DNA of 53,071 bases, from assembly GCA_964622715.1 (NCBI GenBank), contig CAZURR010000007.1, positions 1 through 53,071 of the forward strand, in the 5' to 3' direction. This document shows, piece by piece, positions 41,306 to 50,011 of the stretch. The notes beneath the pieces were generated by a model that did no database searches, was not told the DNA's origin, and worked only from the letters and a program-made list of their open reading frames with translations. A program made the position numbers and the translations under genes. The stretch is from Hyphomicrobium_A sp964622715 (GTDB lineage: Bacteria > Pseudomonadota > Alphaproteobacteria > Rhizobiales > Hyphomicrobiaceae). Position 1 is the first letter of the stretch; each line of letters starts with the position of its first letter.

Positions 41306-43286
41306 CCAGCCCCCCTCCGCGCCGTGTTTGGCCGGCCATCGGCAACCTCAACACGAAGCTAGCGCCAAAGGTCTGGTTGTCTGAACCCGCTGCGCGCCCG
41401 GATCGATTCTCGGCATAGATCTGGCCGCCGTGTGCTCGAACAATCTCTTTCGAGATGCTCAGCCCCAGCCCGGAATTCTTGCCTTCAGTGGCCTCCGTAG
41501 CCGGCCGATCCGTATAGAATCTGTCGAAGATGACATCGAGATGGTCCACAGGGATTCCGGGGCCCTCGTCCTGCACGAGAATTTCCACATAAGGTGGCGC
41601 CGAACGCGCCCGCACCGTGACCACACCTTTCTTTGGCGAGAAGGAAATGGCGTTGTCCACAAGGTTGGTGAGCACCTGTCCCAGGCGCCCCTCGTCACCG
41701 TCGACAACCAAAGCATCTTTGAGCGGGGCATCCTCGATCACCAGCCGGACACTGCGCTGATCGTCACTTAGAATTTCGCCAAAGATTGTGACGACTCCTT
41801 GCAATACCTCCGTCATGTCAACAGGGTGCATCTCTTTGCGGGCGAGTTCAGCATCGAGCCGGGAGGCGTTGGAAACATCTGTTATAAGCCGGTTTAGCCG
41901 CTTTAGCTCGTTTTGAATCTGTTGGACGAGGTTGTTACGCTCCTCCTCATTCTTGGCAAAGCTCAAGGATTCCGCAGTGCTGCGCGCAGCCGTCAACGGA
42001 TTCTTGAGCTCATGGGCCACGTCTGCGGCGAACTTCTCGCTCGCCTCAATGCGCCGGTAGAGCGCTTTGGTCATGGCGCGGAAGGCGCTGGCCATCTGGC
42101 CAACCTCATCGGACCGGTCGGCATATTCAGGAAGCTGGGCGCGGGCGGCGATATTGTGGCTTGCTTGCTCAGCGGCGTCCGAGAGCCGTCGCATGGGGCC
42201 GGCAACGGTGCGTGCCAGCAAAAGCGACGTGACGATCGACGCAAAAAGCGCAAATGCCGCGAGCATGAGAATAACAGTGCGCTCCTCCCTTAAAATCTTG
42301 TCAATCTCGCCGGGGCGCGTCGACAATAACAGCACACCCTGAATGGTCTTGAAGCGGCGGATCGGAACGGCCAAGGAGACAATTTGCTCGCCGTTGTTAT
42401 TGAGCAGCAGCATGCTTCGTTGTTCGCCGTCAAGCGCCTGGCGCACCTCTAGGTAAGCCGTCCCGTTTGCCGATCCGATTTCTTGATAGACTGGCAGCCG
42501 CTCGTCGAAGAGGAAGCGTGTTAGGCGCGTCCAGAAGTTTTGGGTGGTGGGTGCCGCGCCCGTATTTTCCGTTGGTTCGCGGCTCAGAGCCCGTCTCCAG
42601 CGTCGCAGAGATCGCGCCGTGTCGACAATCAATGTTCCATCGCGAGCATAAATGCGTGCGCGTGTGTTGGTTGGCTGGATAAGCTTACGCAGGATGGGCG
42701 TGACCTCTTCGGGGCTGATCGAGAGCTCAAGCGCGGCGAACCCATCGTCGCGGTATGAGCGTCCTGTGTCGCGCTCGTCGGTCAAGTTATTTGGATCGAA
42801 GACGATGCGGCCACGCTCGACCTTGGCCTTTGTGGCAATTGCATCAGCTATGATTTCGCCCTGCGTCTTGAGTGAGTCGACCTTCGCGTCGATCAGCCAG
42901 GTATGATGCCAGCCGAGATAGAGGATGCCGAGCAACAGGACGAAGAAACCGATGAGGTTGGAAACCAGAATGCGTCTCAACAGGCTCGCGGAGACGAAGC
43001 GCACGAGCGGCTGACGATGAAACCAGTTCCGCAAAGGATCGAGCACTATGGGCGCTGCTGCGCCCATAGTGCGAGTCTTTTGTGCGGCGGCTTGCGCATT
43101 CGCCTTGAGTTCGGAAACCGCCGACGCAGTCAGCGTCACGACTCCGTTTGCGATAGTCCGCGATCCCTGCAAAATGCTGTGCACTAAGACTGCAAGCAGG
43201 CCTGCAACCTCGCCCACGACGTTTCTCAGCCCGGCGAAGCTGCCAGCGGCGGCAAGTCTTTCGGATCGCTCGGTCTCGAGCGCCAT
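41289..43286 (-). CDS. chvG: ChvG/ExoS-type sensor histidine kinase
   Basis: Membrane sensor kinase of 665 residues of the ChvG/ExoS/BvrS family, which controls acid response, envelope and host adaptation with ChvI. Membrane segments lie at about 104-127 and 338-359 and flank a periplasmic stimulus domain. A HAMP domain follows (TVAGPMRRLSDAAEQ), then the H-box FAADVAHELKNPLTAARS with His425, the N-box LGQVLTNLVDNAISFSP and G-boxes DEGPGIP and SGLGLSISKEIV. The cytosolic N-terminal region before the first membrane segment, about 100 residues, is longer than I expect for the family. ATG 43286 has GGAGGGG just upstream; TTG 43304 is a less likely start. Confidence 0.94.
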   Translation of the reverse strand: MALETERSERLAAAGSFAGLRNVVGEVAGLLAVLVHSILQGSRTIANGVVTLTASAVSELKANAQAAAQKTRTMGAAAPIVLDPLRNWFHRQPLVRFVSASLLRRILVSNLIGFFVLLLGILYLGWHHTWLIDAKVDSLKTQGEIIADAIATKAKVERGRIVFDPNNLTDERDTGRSYRDDGFAALELSISPEEVTPILRKLIQPTNTRARIYARDGTLIVDTARSLRRWRRALSREPTENTGAAPTTQNFWTRLTRFLFDERLPVYQEIGSANGTAYLEVRQALDGEQRSMLLLNNNGEQIVSLAVPIRRFKTIQGVLLLSTRPGEIDKILREERTVILMLAAFALFASIVTSLLLARTVAGPMRRLSDAAEQASHNIAARAQLPEYADRSDEVGQMASAFRAMTKALYRRIEASEKFAADVAHELKNPLTAARSTAESLSFAKNEEERNNLVQQIQNELKRLNRLITDVSNASRLDAELARKEMHPVDMTEVLQGVVTIFGEILSDDQRSVRLVIEDAPLKDALVVDGDEGRLGQVLTNLVDNAISFSPKKGVVTVRARSAPPYVEILVQDEGPGIPVDHLDVIFDRFYTDRPATEATEGKNSGLGLSISKEIVRAHGGQIYAENRSGRAAGSDNQTFGASFVLRLPMAGQTRRGGGLVGRRN

Positions 43287-43300
43287 CGCCCCTCCGCGCC

Positions 43301-44014
43301 TCAAGCTTCCTTGAAGCGGTATCCCACACCGTAAAGTGTCTCGATCACGTCGAAGTCGTCATCGACCTGCTTGAACTTCTTTCTCAAGCGTTTGATGTGG
43401 CTGTCAATGGTGCGATCATCGACGTAAACTTGGTCATCGTACGCCGCATCCATCAGCGCGTCGCGCGTCTTGACGACGCCGGGCCGCGAAGCCAGCGCTT
43501 GAAGAATGAGGAACTCGGTGACTGTAAGCGTAACCGGCTTACTGTCCCAGTGGCAGGTATGGCGTTCGGGATCGAGTTTGAGCATGCCGCGTTCCAGAAC
43601 GCGCGCAGCAGCCTCGGCCTCGCCGCCCGGACCTTCTTTCGGCAGGCCGCGCCGCAGGATGGCCTTTACGCGCTCGACAACGAGCCGCTGCGAGAACGGC
43701 TTTGCAACGTAGTCATCCGCTCCCATCTTGAGGCCGAAAAGCTCGTCAATCTCCTCGTCTTTTGAGGTGAGAAAGATGACCGGCATGTCAGATTGCTGGC
43801 GCACGCGACGTAGAAGTTCCATGCCGTCCATGCGCGGCATCTTGATATCGAAGATGCCTAAATCGGCGGGATCCTCTGTCAGCGCTTCCAGGGCTGCGGC
43901 ACCGTCATTGTAGGTTCGAACCTTGTAGCCTTCTGCCTCTAGCGCCATGCGCAATGAGGTGAGAATGTTGCGCTCGTCATCGACGAGCGCGATCGTGCTC
44001 TTTTCCTTCATCAT
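43301..44014 (-). CDS. chvI: ChvI/ExoI-type response regulator
   Basis: OmpR/PhoB-class DNA-binding regulator of 237 residues. The receiver has the acidic pair in LVDDERN, the phospho-accepting Asp56 in GIFDIKMPRMDG and the conserved Lys in LTSKDEE. The winged-helix domain begins near 135 (KLDPERHTCHWD) and ends VETLYGVGYRF-like, seen as ETLYGVGYRFKEA. It precedes chvG by 14 bases. The 136-base intergenic region, shared with a divergent gene, includes a GCGGCAG/CTGCCGC dyad in the presumed leader. Confidence 0.95.
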   Translation of the reverse strand: MMKEKSTIALVDDERNILTSLRMALEAEGYKVRTYNDGAAALEALTEDPADLGIFDIKMPRMDGMELLRRVRQQSDMPVIFLTSKDEEIDELFGLKMGADDYVAKPFSQRLVVERVKAILRRGLPKEGPGGEAEAAARVLERGMLKLDPERHTCHWDSKPVTLTVTEFLILQALASRPGVVKTRDALMDAAYDDQVYVDDRTIDSHIKRLRKKFKQVDDDFDVIETLYGVGYRFKEA

Positions 44015-44025
44015 TTCCTGATCCT

Positions 44026-44047
44026 GCGGCAGAAGAACCCCTGCCGC
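44026..44047. repeat. GCGGCAG/CTGCCGC dyad in the chvI leader
   Basis: Perfect seven-base arms (44026-44032 and 44041-44047) around an eight-base spacer, 12 bases before the chvI ATG. In mRNA the hairpin would be close to the ribosome-binding site AGGATCAGGA. It may influence translation or be a regulator site. Confidence 0.4.
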
Positions 44048-44150
44048 GCTTTATGGCTCCAAGGTGTATCAATTGTGGCGAAGCCAATTTCGTGATCTTT
44101 GCCTGAACGTTATCTGAATAGGTAAGGACCCGATAGAGGGACAACGACGT

Positions 44151-44915
44151 ATGGCTGTTGAGGATGAAGGGAAAAACCCTGCTTTTTCGGAGGTTAGGCA
44201 GGCTGCGGCCGACTCCCGGGCGCTTGTTCGATCATCGCTAAAGGGGGCGCTGGCCACCGTCCACAAGGCGACGGGCCACCCTTACGCTTCATTGATTCTG
44301 ACCGCAACCGAGCCCGATGGCGCGCCGGTGTTCCTTATCTCGCGCCTGGCGCTTCATACCCAGAATCTGCAGGGCAATTCGCGGGCGACATTGCTTGTTG
44401 ATGGGACGGGCAATGCTGACGATCCAATGACGGGCTCGCGGGTCACCCTGATCGGCAACGTACGGCCCACTCAGAGCGCAACTGCGCGCGCCAGATTCCT
44501 TGCTCGCCACCCCGCGGCCGAGGGATACGCCGACTTTGCCGATTTTGCGTTTTACGCGCTGCGGCCGGAGCGGGCGCATTTTATCGGGGGCTTCGGGCGC
44601 ATTGTCGATCTCGATGCCGCCAATCTGCTGCTGCCGTTGGAGGGTGCCGAGCCTCTCGTTGCAGCCGAGCCAGACATTGTGTCGCACATGAATGCTGACC
44701 ACGCCGCCGCGGTCGAACTCTACGCGACCAAGCTTCTGGGCGCCGATCCCGGCAATTGGCGTATGACCGGCATCGACCCGGAAGGTTGCGATCTTGTCTC
44801 AGGCGCTCGCGCGTTGCGACTGCCGTTTGGCTCTCGCATTACGTCTGCGGCGGAGGCGCGCCACGAGCTTGCGCGTCTTGCAAAGGCTGCGCGGGCTAAC
44901 GGCCTCAAGCCTTGA
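44151..44915 (+). CDS. HugZ-like flavin-fold protein with DUF2470 domain
   Basis: A 254-residue protein with an N-terminal pyridoxamine-phosphate-oxidase-like split barrel (ATVHKATGHPYASL, RLALHTQNLQGN, RVTLIGNVRP, FYALRPERAHFIGGFGRI). The C-terminal DUF2470 region carries PDIVSHMNADHAAAVELYA with conserved His and Asp residues. The arrangement matches HugZ/HutZ haem-utilisation or haem-degrading proteins, although no haem transport gene is nearby. It is divergent from chvI, and its last 11 bases overlap the 3' end of convergent pyrE. No strong ribosome-binding site is visible before ATG 44151 (GAGGGACAACG is the closest). Confidence 0.8.
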   Translation: MAVEDEGKNPAFSEVRQAAADSRALVRSSLKGALATVHKATGHPYASLILTATEPDGAPVFLISRLALHTQNLQGNSRATLLVDGTGNADDPMTGSRVTLIGNVRPTQSATARARFLARHPAAEGYADFADFAFYALRPERAHFIGGFGRIVDLDAANLLLPLEGAEPLVAAEPDIVSHMNADHAAAVELYATKLLGADPGNWRMTGIDPEGCDLVSGARALRLPFGSRITSAAEARHELARLAKAARANGLKP

Positions 44916-45498
44916 AATCAGCAAGCGTCAAGATTGGCGTTAGCGTGAGGCCTGCGGCAGTAAAGGCGTCTGCTGCGCCTTCCTGACGGTCGACCACTGT
45001 AACGACGCGCACAACGTCGGCGCCCTCGGCACGGACGGCTTCGGCAGCCTTGATGGCGGAACCGCCCGTCGTCGTGACGTCCTCAACGATGACGACCTTT
45101 TTCCCATTGAGGCTTTCGCCGTTTGCCAGGCCCTCCACGAGACTACGCGTGCCGTGGCCCTTCGCCTGTTTGCGCACGAAGAATGCCCCGATCGGCTTGC
45201 CGCAGGTTTGGCTGACGGCGGCGACCGCTGACGCGATCGGGACCGCACCCATCTCCAGGCCTCCGATGAGGTCCGCGTCGAGGCCATCAATGGAATCGAG
45301 AATGAGCGTCGCAATAAGGTGGGCACCCTCCGCGTCGAGCATCGTCGGTTTCATGTTGAAGTAGTAGGTGGAGGTGCGGCCCGAGGCCAGCGTCACCTCT
45401 TTGCCTGATTGGAACGAACGTGTCTTGATGATTTCGACGAGCCGGTCGCGCCCGCCCGCGGCGTCTCCCGGCTTTGAGGCTGCTGCGCCGTGCGTCAT
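44905..45498 (-). CDS. pyrE: orotate phosphoribosyltransferase
   Basis: Transfers phosphoribosyl from PRPP to orotate in pyrimidine synthesis. Visible motifs are SGRTSTYYFNMKP, GGLEMGAVPIA, the flexible-loop FFVRKQAKGHGT and the PRPP signature VVIVEDVTTTGGS. ATG 45498 is preferred over GTG 45501; GGAGAA lies about ten bases upstream. It has 197 residues. The end overlaps the convergent HugZ-like gene by 11 bases, so termination signals for each must lie inside the other. Confidence 0.95.
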   Translation of the reverse strand: MTHGAAASKPGDAAGGRDRLVEIIKTRSFQSGKEVTLASGRTSTYYFNMKPTMLDAEGAHLIATLILDSIDGLDADLIGGLEMGAVPIASAVAAVSQTCGKPIGAFFVRKQAKGHGTRSLVEGLANGESLNGKKVVIVEDVTTTGGSAIKAAEAVRAEGADVVRVVTVVDRQEGAADAFTAAGLTLTPILTLADFKA

Positions 45499-45585
45499 CA
45501 CTACGGTTCTCCATTAGCTCGTGTCGGCTTGCGCAATCGCCCGACTACGCTATCAGTGTCAAGCCCGCGGGCTTGAGGCGCTCGA

Positions 45586-47397
45586 ATGGGGACCTTACGA
45601 GCACGCTGCATGACGCCATTTTCCCCAACTCTTTCCTGGCTTGAGCAAATAAGCGCAAGCGCCATCGATGCGATTGCCAAGCGGCCCTGGACTTCGGCCA
45701 CCTTGCTTATTGCGCTTGCGCTTCTTTGCTATCTGCCTGGCCTCTTGGCACTGCCGCCCGTTGACCGCACCGAGATCATCTACGCGGAAAGTTCGCGCGC
45801 CATGCTGGAGCGCGACGATCTGCTGGACGCGCGCTTTCTGGAAAAGCGCTATGCGTTCCGGCCCATCGGCATCTACTGGCTACAGATCGCTGCAGGCAAG
45901 CTCCTAGGCCCGGACGCGTGGCATTCGATCGCGACCTATAGGCTCCCCTCACTGTTGGGCGGCCTGCTTGCCGTTCTAGCCGTGTGGTGGTTGCTACGCC
46001 CGCTGCTGGGGCCGCGCGGATCTCTGATCGCAGCGGCGCTCTATGCGGTGACGCCAATCGTGGCGTTGCAAGCCCAGCTTTCCATTCCTGAAGGACCGCT
46101 GTTGCTTGCCGCCGCCGTGGCGCAGCTGACGTTACTGCGCCTTTATTGCGCGCCCGAAGGCGAGCGCAACACGGGGCTGGCGCTCTTGTTCTGGGCCGCG
46201 CAGGGCTTCGGCATCCTCATTAATGCGCTCGCGGTGCCAATCCTGTCGCTGTCGACCATCATCGCGCTTTTCATTTTCGACCGGAAGCTCGGCTGGCTTT
46301 GGCGGCTGCGCCCGCTCATGGGCATGCCGTTGCTGTTGGTTCTTGCCGCTCCGTGGCTTCTCGTGCGGGCGCACGTCGATGGCGGCGTACCGTTTGAGTC
46401 TTTAACTTGGGGAGAACTCTCGCGGGCGCTTGGCGGCGGCCAGGATATGAAATGGAAGGCTGCGCCACTCACCTTCACTTTGGCGTTGCTGCTGGGCTTT
46501 CTCCCAGGTGCGGTGTTGCTGGTCCCCGCGATCAAGGGGCTGTGGACTGGCCGGCCTGTTGCCCTGCAGCGTTTTCTTTTCGCTTGGCTCGCTGGCTATC
46601 TCGCCTACCTGGAGCTGATCGCAAGCAAACCGGCGCTTTACACCGTGCAAGCGATGTTCCCCGCTGCGGCAGCAGCCGCAGCGCTCGCGTTGCAACGAAA
46701 TGGCCGCCTTGCGATTCCGCCTGGCATGTTGAGGATGCCCTGGTGGTTCGTACTTGCGGGCATGGTGGCGCTCTTTGCTGGCGTGCTCTACGTCGCCGGC
46801 GCACCGCCCAGCATTTGTATTGTGATCGGTGCTGCCATTGTCACCGCGCTGTTCGCCTTAGCGGCGATCAGTGCGAGCCGCGGATTTGCTGCAGCGTGGT
46901 TGGCTACCATCGTTGTCGGCTTTGCGTTGTTCCTCGGATTCACGTTCGGCGCCCTGTTGCCCCATCTTGAAAAGGGCTGGCCGGCGCCGCGTATCGCCGA
47001 AGCCATCGCACCATTGCAGCGCTGCGTTTCCAGGCCGGTCGGCATTCTTGGTTTCCGCGAGCCCAGCTCCGTTTTCGTGATCGGCCGGCAAAGCAAGGCC
47101 GATCCGGACACGATTGCCGGTTGGGTTGCAGGAGGAGAGAAGGGCATCGCGGTCGTCGAGGACCGCTGGCACGATGCGCTACAGAAGGCGTTGCAGGCCC
47201 GAGGGGCGGAGCTGCCGCCGCGCGCCGGCTGTGTCGAAGCCTTCAACGTTATGCGCGGCTGCCCGCTGTCGTTTTCGATCTACGTCACTGGGGATGCAAA
47301 GCTCGATGTGCCCTGCGCGGTTCCTCCAGCCAACGTCTGCAAGGGCCCCATATCCGCCATTCCGCAAGGCAAAGGCGGCAAATCACGCTGTCATTGA
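45586..47397 (+). CDS. GT39-type membrane glycosyltransferase
   Basis: Polytopic protein of 603 residues with about ten to twelve hydrophobic segments, such as SATLLIALALLCYLPGLLAL and GLLAVLAVWWLLRPLL. The extracytoplasmic loop after the first segment has PPVDRTEIIYAESSRAML and the later RPIGIYWLQ, as in ArnT/PMT-type enzymes that use polyprenyl-phosphate sugars and an acidic catalytic residue. It probably glycosylates a lipid or envelope glycan outside the inner membrane; the acceptor is unknown. The C-terminal 150 residues are a soluble region ending with a Cys pair (RGCPLS and VPCAVPPANVCKGP). GAGG lies before ATG 45586. Confidence 0.82.
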   Translation: MGTLRARCMTPFSPTLSWLEQISASAIDAIAKRPWTSATLLIALALLCYLPGLLALPPVDRTEIIYAESSRAMLERDDLLDARFLEKRYAFRPIGIYWLQIAAGKLLGPDAWHSIATYRLPSLLGGLLAVLAVWWLLRPLLGPRGSLIAAALYAVTPIVALQAQLSIPEGPLLLAAAVAQLTLLRLYCAPEGERNTGLALLFWAAQGFGILINALAVPILSLSTIIALFIFDRKLGWLWRLRPLMGMPLLLVLAAPWLLVRAHVDGGVPFESLTWGELSRALGGGQDMKWKAAPLTFTLALLLGFLPGAVLLVPAIKGLWTGRPVALQRFLFAWLAGYLAYLELIASKPALYTVQAMFPAAAAAAALALQRNGRLAIPPGMLRMPWWFVLAGMVALFAGVLYVAGAPPSICIVIGAAIVTALFALAAISASRGFAAAWLATIVVGFALFLGFTFGALLPHLEKGWPAPRIAEAIAPLQRCVSRPVGILGFREPSSVFVIGRQSKADPDTIAGWVAGGEKGIAVVEDRWHDALQKALQARGAELPPRAGCVEAFNVMRGCPLSFSIYVTGDAKLDVPCAVPPANVCKGPISAIPQGKGGKSRCH

Positions 47398-47492
47398 GGG
47401 CAAACGACCTGTTTATGGGTTCCGCGAGCCTTCAATCAGCCCCCCGAATCGCGCCATGGTAGCCTGTGCAAGTCGAACCGGAGAGCACAACC

Positions 47493-48425
47493 ATGGTGTC
47501 GCGCGTTTCGCACGGAGAACGCAACGGCGGGGGCGTCCGCTCGCGCGCGAAAAAGCGCACGTCCTCCAAAGCCGTCTTCGAGAAAAAGACCATAGCGCTG
47601 GTCTACGATTTCGACGGCACGCTCTCCCCGCGTCCCATGCAGGACTATGCCTTCCTGCCCAAGATCAATCAGGACCCGCGCGCCTTTTGGAAAGAGTCCA
47701 ACCGTCTCGCCAAAGAGCAGGGCGCTGATGCCCTCATCACCTACATGCACCTGCTCTACAAGAAGGCGAAGGATGCCGGCGTGCGCATCGACCGCAAAGA
47801 TCTCGTCGCGCAAGGGCGCAACGTCGAGCTCTTCCCCGGCGTGGAGGACTGGTTCGATGCCATCGGCGACTACGTGCAGGGGCACGCGGAAACGCATGGC
47901 GTCAGCTTGCGTCACTACCTTATCTCATCGGGGCTCACCGAGATCATCGAGGGCACGCGCATTTACAAGCGCTTCCACAACGTGTTCGCGTCTGAATACT
48001 GGTTTGAGGCCTACGATCTGCCCTACCCCAAGCGCGTCATCACCGATACCGGCAAGACGCAGTACCTGTTCCGCATCAACAAGGGCATTGAGGATTTAGG
48101 CGACAACATCAACGAGCACATGCCCGAAGAGGCGCGGCCCATCCCCTTTTCCAATATGATCTATTTCGGCGACGGCGACACCGACGTGCCGTCGATGGCG
48201 GTGACGCGCAAGAACGGCGGGCATGCCGTCGCCGTTTATCCGCCGGGCAAGGGGAAGCAGAAGTGCGTTGATCTGTTCAAGGCCGGGCGCTGCGATTTCT
48301 TCGCGCCTGCCGACTACCAGCGCGGCTCAGATCTATTCAAGCGCACGTGCCTGCTGATTGACCGCATCCTGGCCGACATCCGTGTTGCCGAAGAGATGTG
48401 GCGGTTGGGGCGTGGGGTGCTGTAA
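47493..48425 (+). CDS. HAD-family phosphatase (phosphoserine phosphatase-like)
   Basis: A 310-residue HAD hydrolase. Motif I is VYDFDGTLS with the nucleophile Asp39 and the acid Asp41. Motif II is ISSGLTEIIEG, a Lys is in GKTQYLF, and motif IV is YFGDGDTDVPSM. An inserted helical cap (about 50-150) separates motifs I and II. The first 30 residues are basic and likely disordered. ATG 47493 has GGAGAG upstream; GTG 47466 in frame is less likely. The HAD-IB-like order suggests a phosphomonoester substrate, perhaps phosphoserine or an oligonucleotide-like metabolite, but this is not decidable. A weak hairpin with TTTT follows the stop (48428-48445). Confidence 0.82.
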   Translation: MVSRVSHGERNGGGVRSRAKKRTSSKAVFEKKTIALVYDFDGTLSPRPMQDYAFLPKINQDPRAFWKESNRLAKEQGADALITYMHLLYKKAKDAGVRIDRKDLVAQGRNVELFPGVEDWFDAIGDYVQGHAETHGVSLRHYLISSGLTEIIEGTRIYKRFHNVFASEYWFEAYDLPYPKRVITDTGKTQYLFRINKGIEDLGDNINEHMPEEARPIPFSNMIYFGDGDTDVPSMAVTRKNGGHAVAVYPPGKGKQKCVDLFKAGRCDFFAPADYQRGSDLFKRTCLLIDRILADIRVAEEMWRLGRGVL

Positions 48426-48514
48426 ATAAAGAGAATCTCGCTTTTAGTGACTGGTTAACCGCGAAGAAGTTCAGTATTCAAAAGCGATTCGTAACATAAG
48501 GGCGGTGGCCAGCG

Positions 48515-49027
48515 GTGAGCATTGTTTACACGATCGGTTATGAAGGGACTGACATCGAGCGCTTCGTAGCGACCCTTAAGTGCGTAGGCATAGTGATCCT
48601 CGCCGACGTGAGGGCTGTTGCAATATCTCGGAAGAAGGGATTTTCAAAATCCAAGTTGAGGGCTCGTCTCGCAGAGGAAGGTATTACGTATACGCACTAC
48701 GTTGAACTGGGTGATCCCAAGCCAGGTCGAGATGCAGCCCGTGCCGGCAACTACGATCGATTTCGACTTATTTACTCTCGACATCTAGCAGGGGCTGACC
48801 CGCAAGCGGCGATCGCAGCCATTGCAAAGATTGCTCAGAAAACGCCAACGTGTCTCCTTTGCTTTGAGCGGGATCCCGAAGTATGTCATCGCTCGATGAT
48901 TGCCGATGAGCTCGTTCCCCTTGGTTTGAAGAACTTCCATTTATTTGGTGATGATCCAAATCAATATGACCGGCACTCCGCAAAGCTCCCGCGTCGTAAT
49001 ATTGGTCAAGGCGCTACCGCAGCCTAG
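48515..49027 (+). CDS. DUF488 protein
   Basis: A 170-residue DUF488 domain protein of unknown function. The N-terminal IVYTIGYEG, DVRAVAISRKKGFSKSKL and LCFERDPEVCHRSMIADEL segments are characteristic; Cys, Glu and His in the last one are invariant-looking and suggest a metal or catalytic site. GTG 48515 has AAGGGCGG nine bases upstream. Base composition appears lower in G+C than the surrounding genes, a sign of transfer. The gene ends 62 bases inside the next one, so both are probably expressed as a pair. Confidence 0.82.
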   Translation: MSIVYTIGYEGTDIERFVATLKCVGIVILADVRAVAISRKKGFSKSKLRARLAEEGITYTHYVELGDPKPGRDAARAGNYDRFRLIYSRHLAGADPQAAIAAIAKIAQKTPTCLLCFERDPEVCHRSMIADELVPLGLKNFHLFGDDPNQYDRHSAKLPRRNIGQGATAA

Positions 49028-49730
49028 CAAGAGGCATGGTGAAGCGGTTTGCTGCGCTGGTGTAACCGCGGAAAGGCAGTGGAAACGCTTGTTTCCCGTA
49101 AGATTTCGACACCTCCAGGGGGCGAGCAGCTTCTCTCGTTGGGATTGGGTGAGTTTTCGTTACTCGAAGCCGGTCTCGGACAGGCGAAACGAGAGCTGCC
49201 ACGTGCACGAAGAGAGCATCGTCGTAGACGATCCACTTCCCAGGAAGTCGCGAGCACGACTGCTCCAGCCGATAATTGTCGGCTCAGCCAAGCACGCAGC
49301 CGCTCTTGGCCATTCTTTGGCGTTGATCCGTCCGCGCAACACCCGCTTTGTCGCGAAAGCCAAGAGCAAACTTGCCGTCAACGAGGAACGCGAGGCATTC
49401 CAGCGCGCAGCGCGGCAAACCTCCATGTTTGACAAGGAACTGGCGGAGCTCGAACCATCTCCATATGAATTCAGATTTGTCTTTGAAGACGAGAGTGGCA
49501 AGCACGACTATCAGAATGGCGATTTGGAAACGCACGCCATGTTTTGGCGCGAGCGTCACCGAACAAACGAGGCCGACGCGCTCAAATGGATGCGCGAGAC
49601 TTTCAACGATGAGTATCCTCGGAAGGGTATGGCATTCGTTATTGGTAACCAAGCCAAGCGACCTCAAACTTGGCAGTTGCTCGGCGTCATCCGATTGGAC
49701 ATATCACTGCAATCTGAGCTTCTACTGTAA
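48966..49730 (+). CDS. uncharacterised partner of the DUF488 protein
   Basis: A 254-residue cytosolic protein that I do not match to a named family, although I believe similar proteins occur beside DUF488 genes. It begins MTGTPQSSRVVILVKALPQP and continues with EAVCCAGVTAERQW. RLFPVRFRHL, SRWDWVSFRY, SDRRNESCHVHEE, LIRPRNTRF and FVIGNQAKRPQTWQLLGVI look like conserved core blocks. There is no signal peptide or membrane segment. I choose ATG 48966; ATG 48951 is an alternative, and the frame starts at 48945. The region has the lower-G+C look of the DUF488 gene. A nucleic-acid-related function is a guess. Confidence 0.7.
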   Translation: MTGTPQSSRVVILVKALPQPSKRHGEAVCCAGVTAERQWKRLFPVRFRHLQGASSFSRWDWVSFRYSKPVSDRRNESCHVHEESIVVDDPLPRKSRARLLQPIIVGSAKHAAALGHSLALIRPRNTRFVAKAKSKLAVNEEREAFQRAARQTSMFDKELAELEPSPYEFRFVFEDESGKHDYQNGDLETHAMFWRERHRTNEADALKWMRETFNDEYPRKGMAFVIGNQAKRPQTWQLLGVIRLDISLQSELLL

Positions 49731-49924
49731 TTTGTGAGCGCTCGGTTCGACACACCCACCCCGCACCGCACAACATCCCCCTTCGATCTCCACACCCGTC
49801 TGCTTTCGCGCGCATCTTTACCTGGCGGTTACCATACATGCGCGATTCTTTTCGTCACGAAGCGCGATGAGTCGCGGTCGTCCGGGATTTTTCGCCCCCG
49901 TGCCGTTCGCGTCGATGTCGCAGC

Positions 49925-49938
49925 GTTCCACATGGAAC
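49925..49938. other. parS-like dyad
   Basis: GTTCCA-CA-TGGAAC, with the flanking bases, agrees at 14 of 16 positions with the ParB-binding form TGTTCCACGTGGAACA known from pseudomonads. The deviations are the first base and the centre (CATG instead of CGTG). It lies in the 281-base gap 49731-50011, which shows no gene. It is either a weak ParB site or a plain dyad operator. Confidence 0.3.
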
Positions 49939-50011
49939 AGCGCAGTATGCGTCCCTTCGGGTAGTTCCGCGGTCACAAAGCAATTTGCAAACCTGAAAAG
50001 GAACGAAAACC

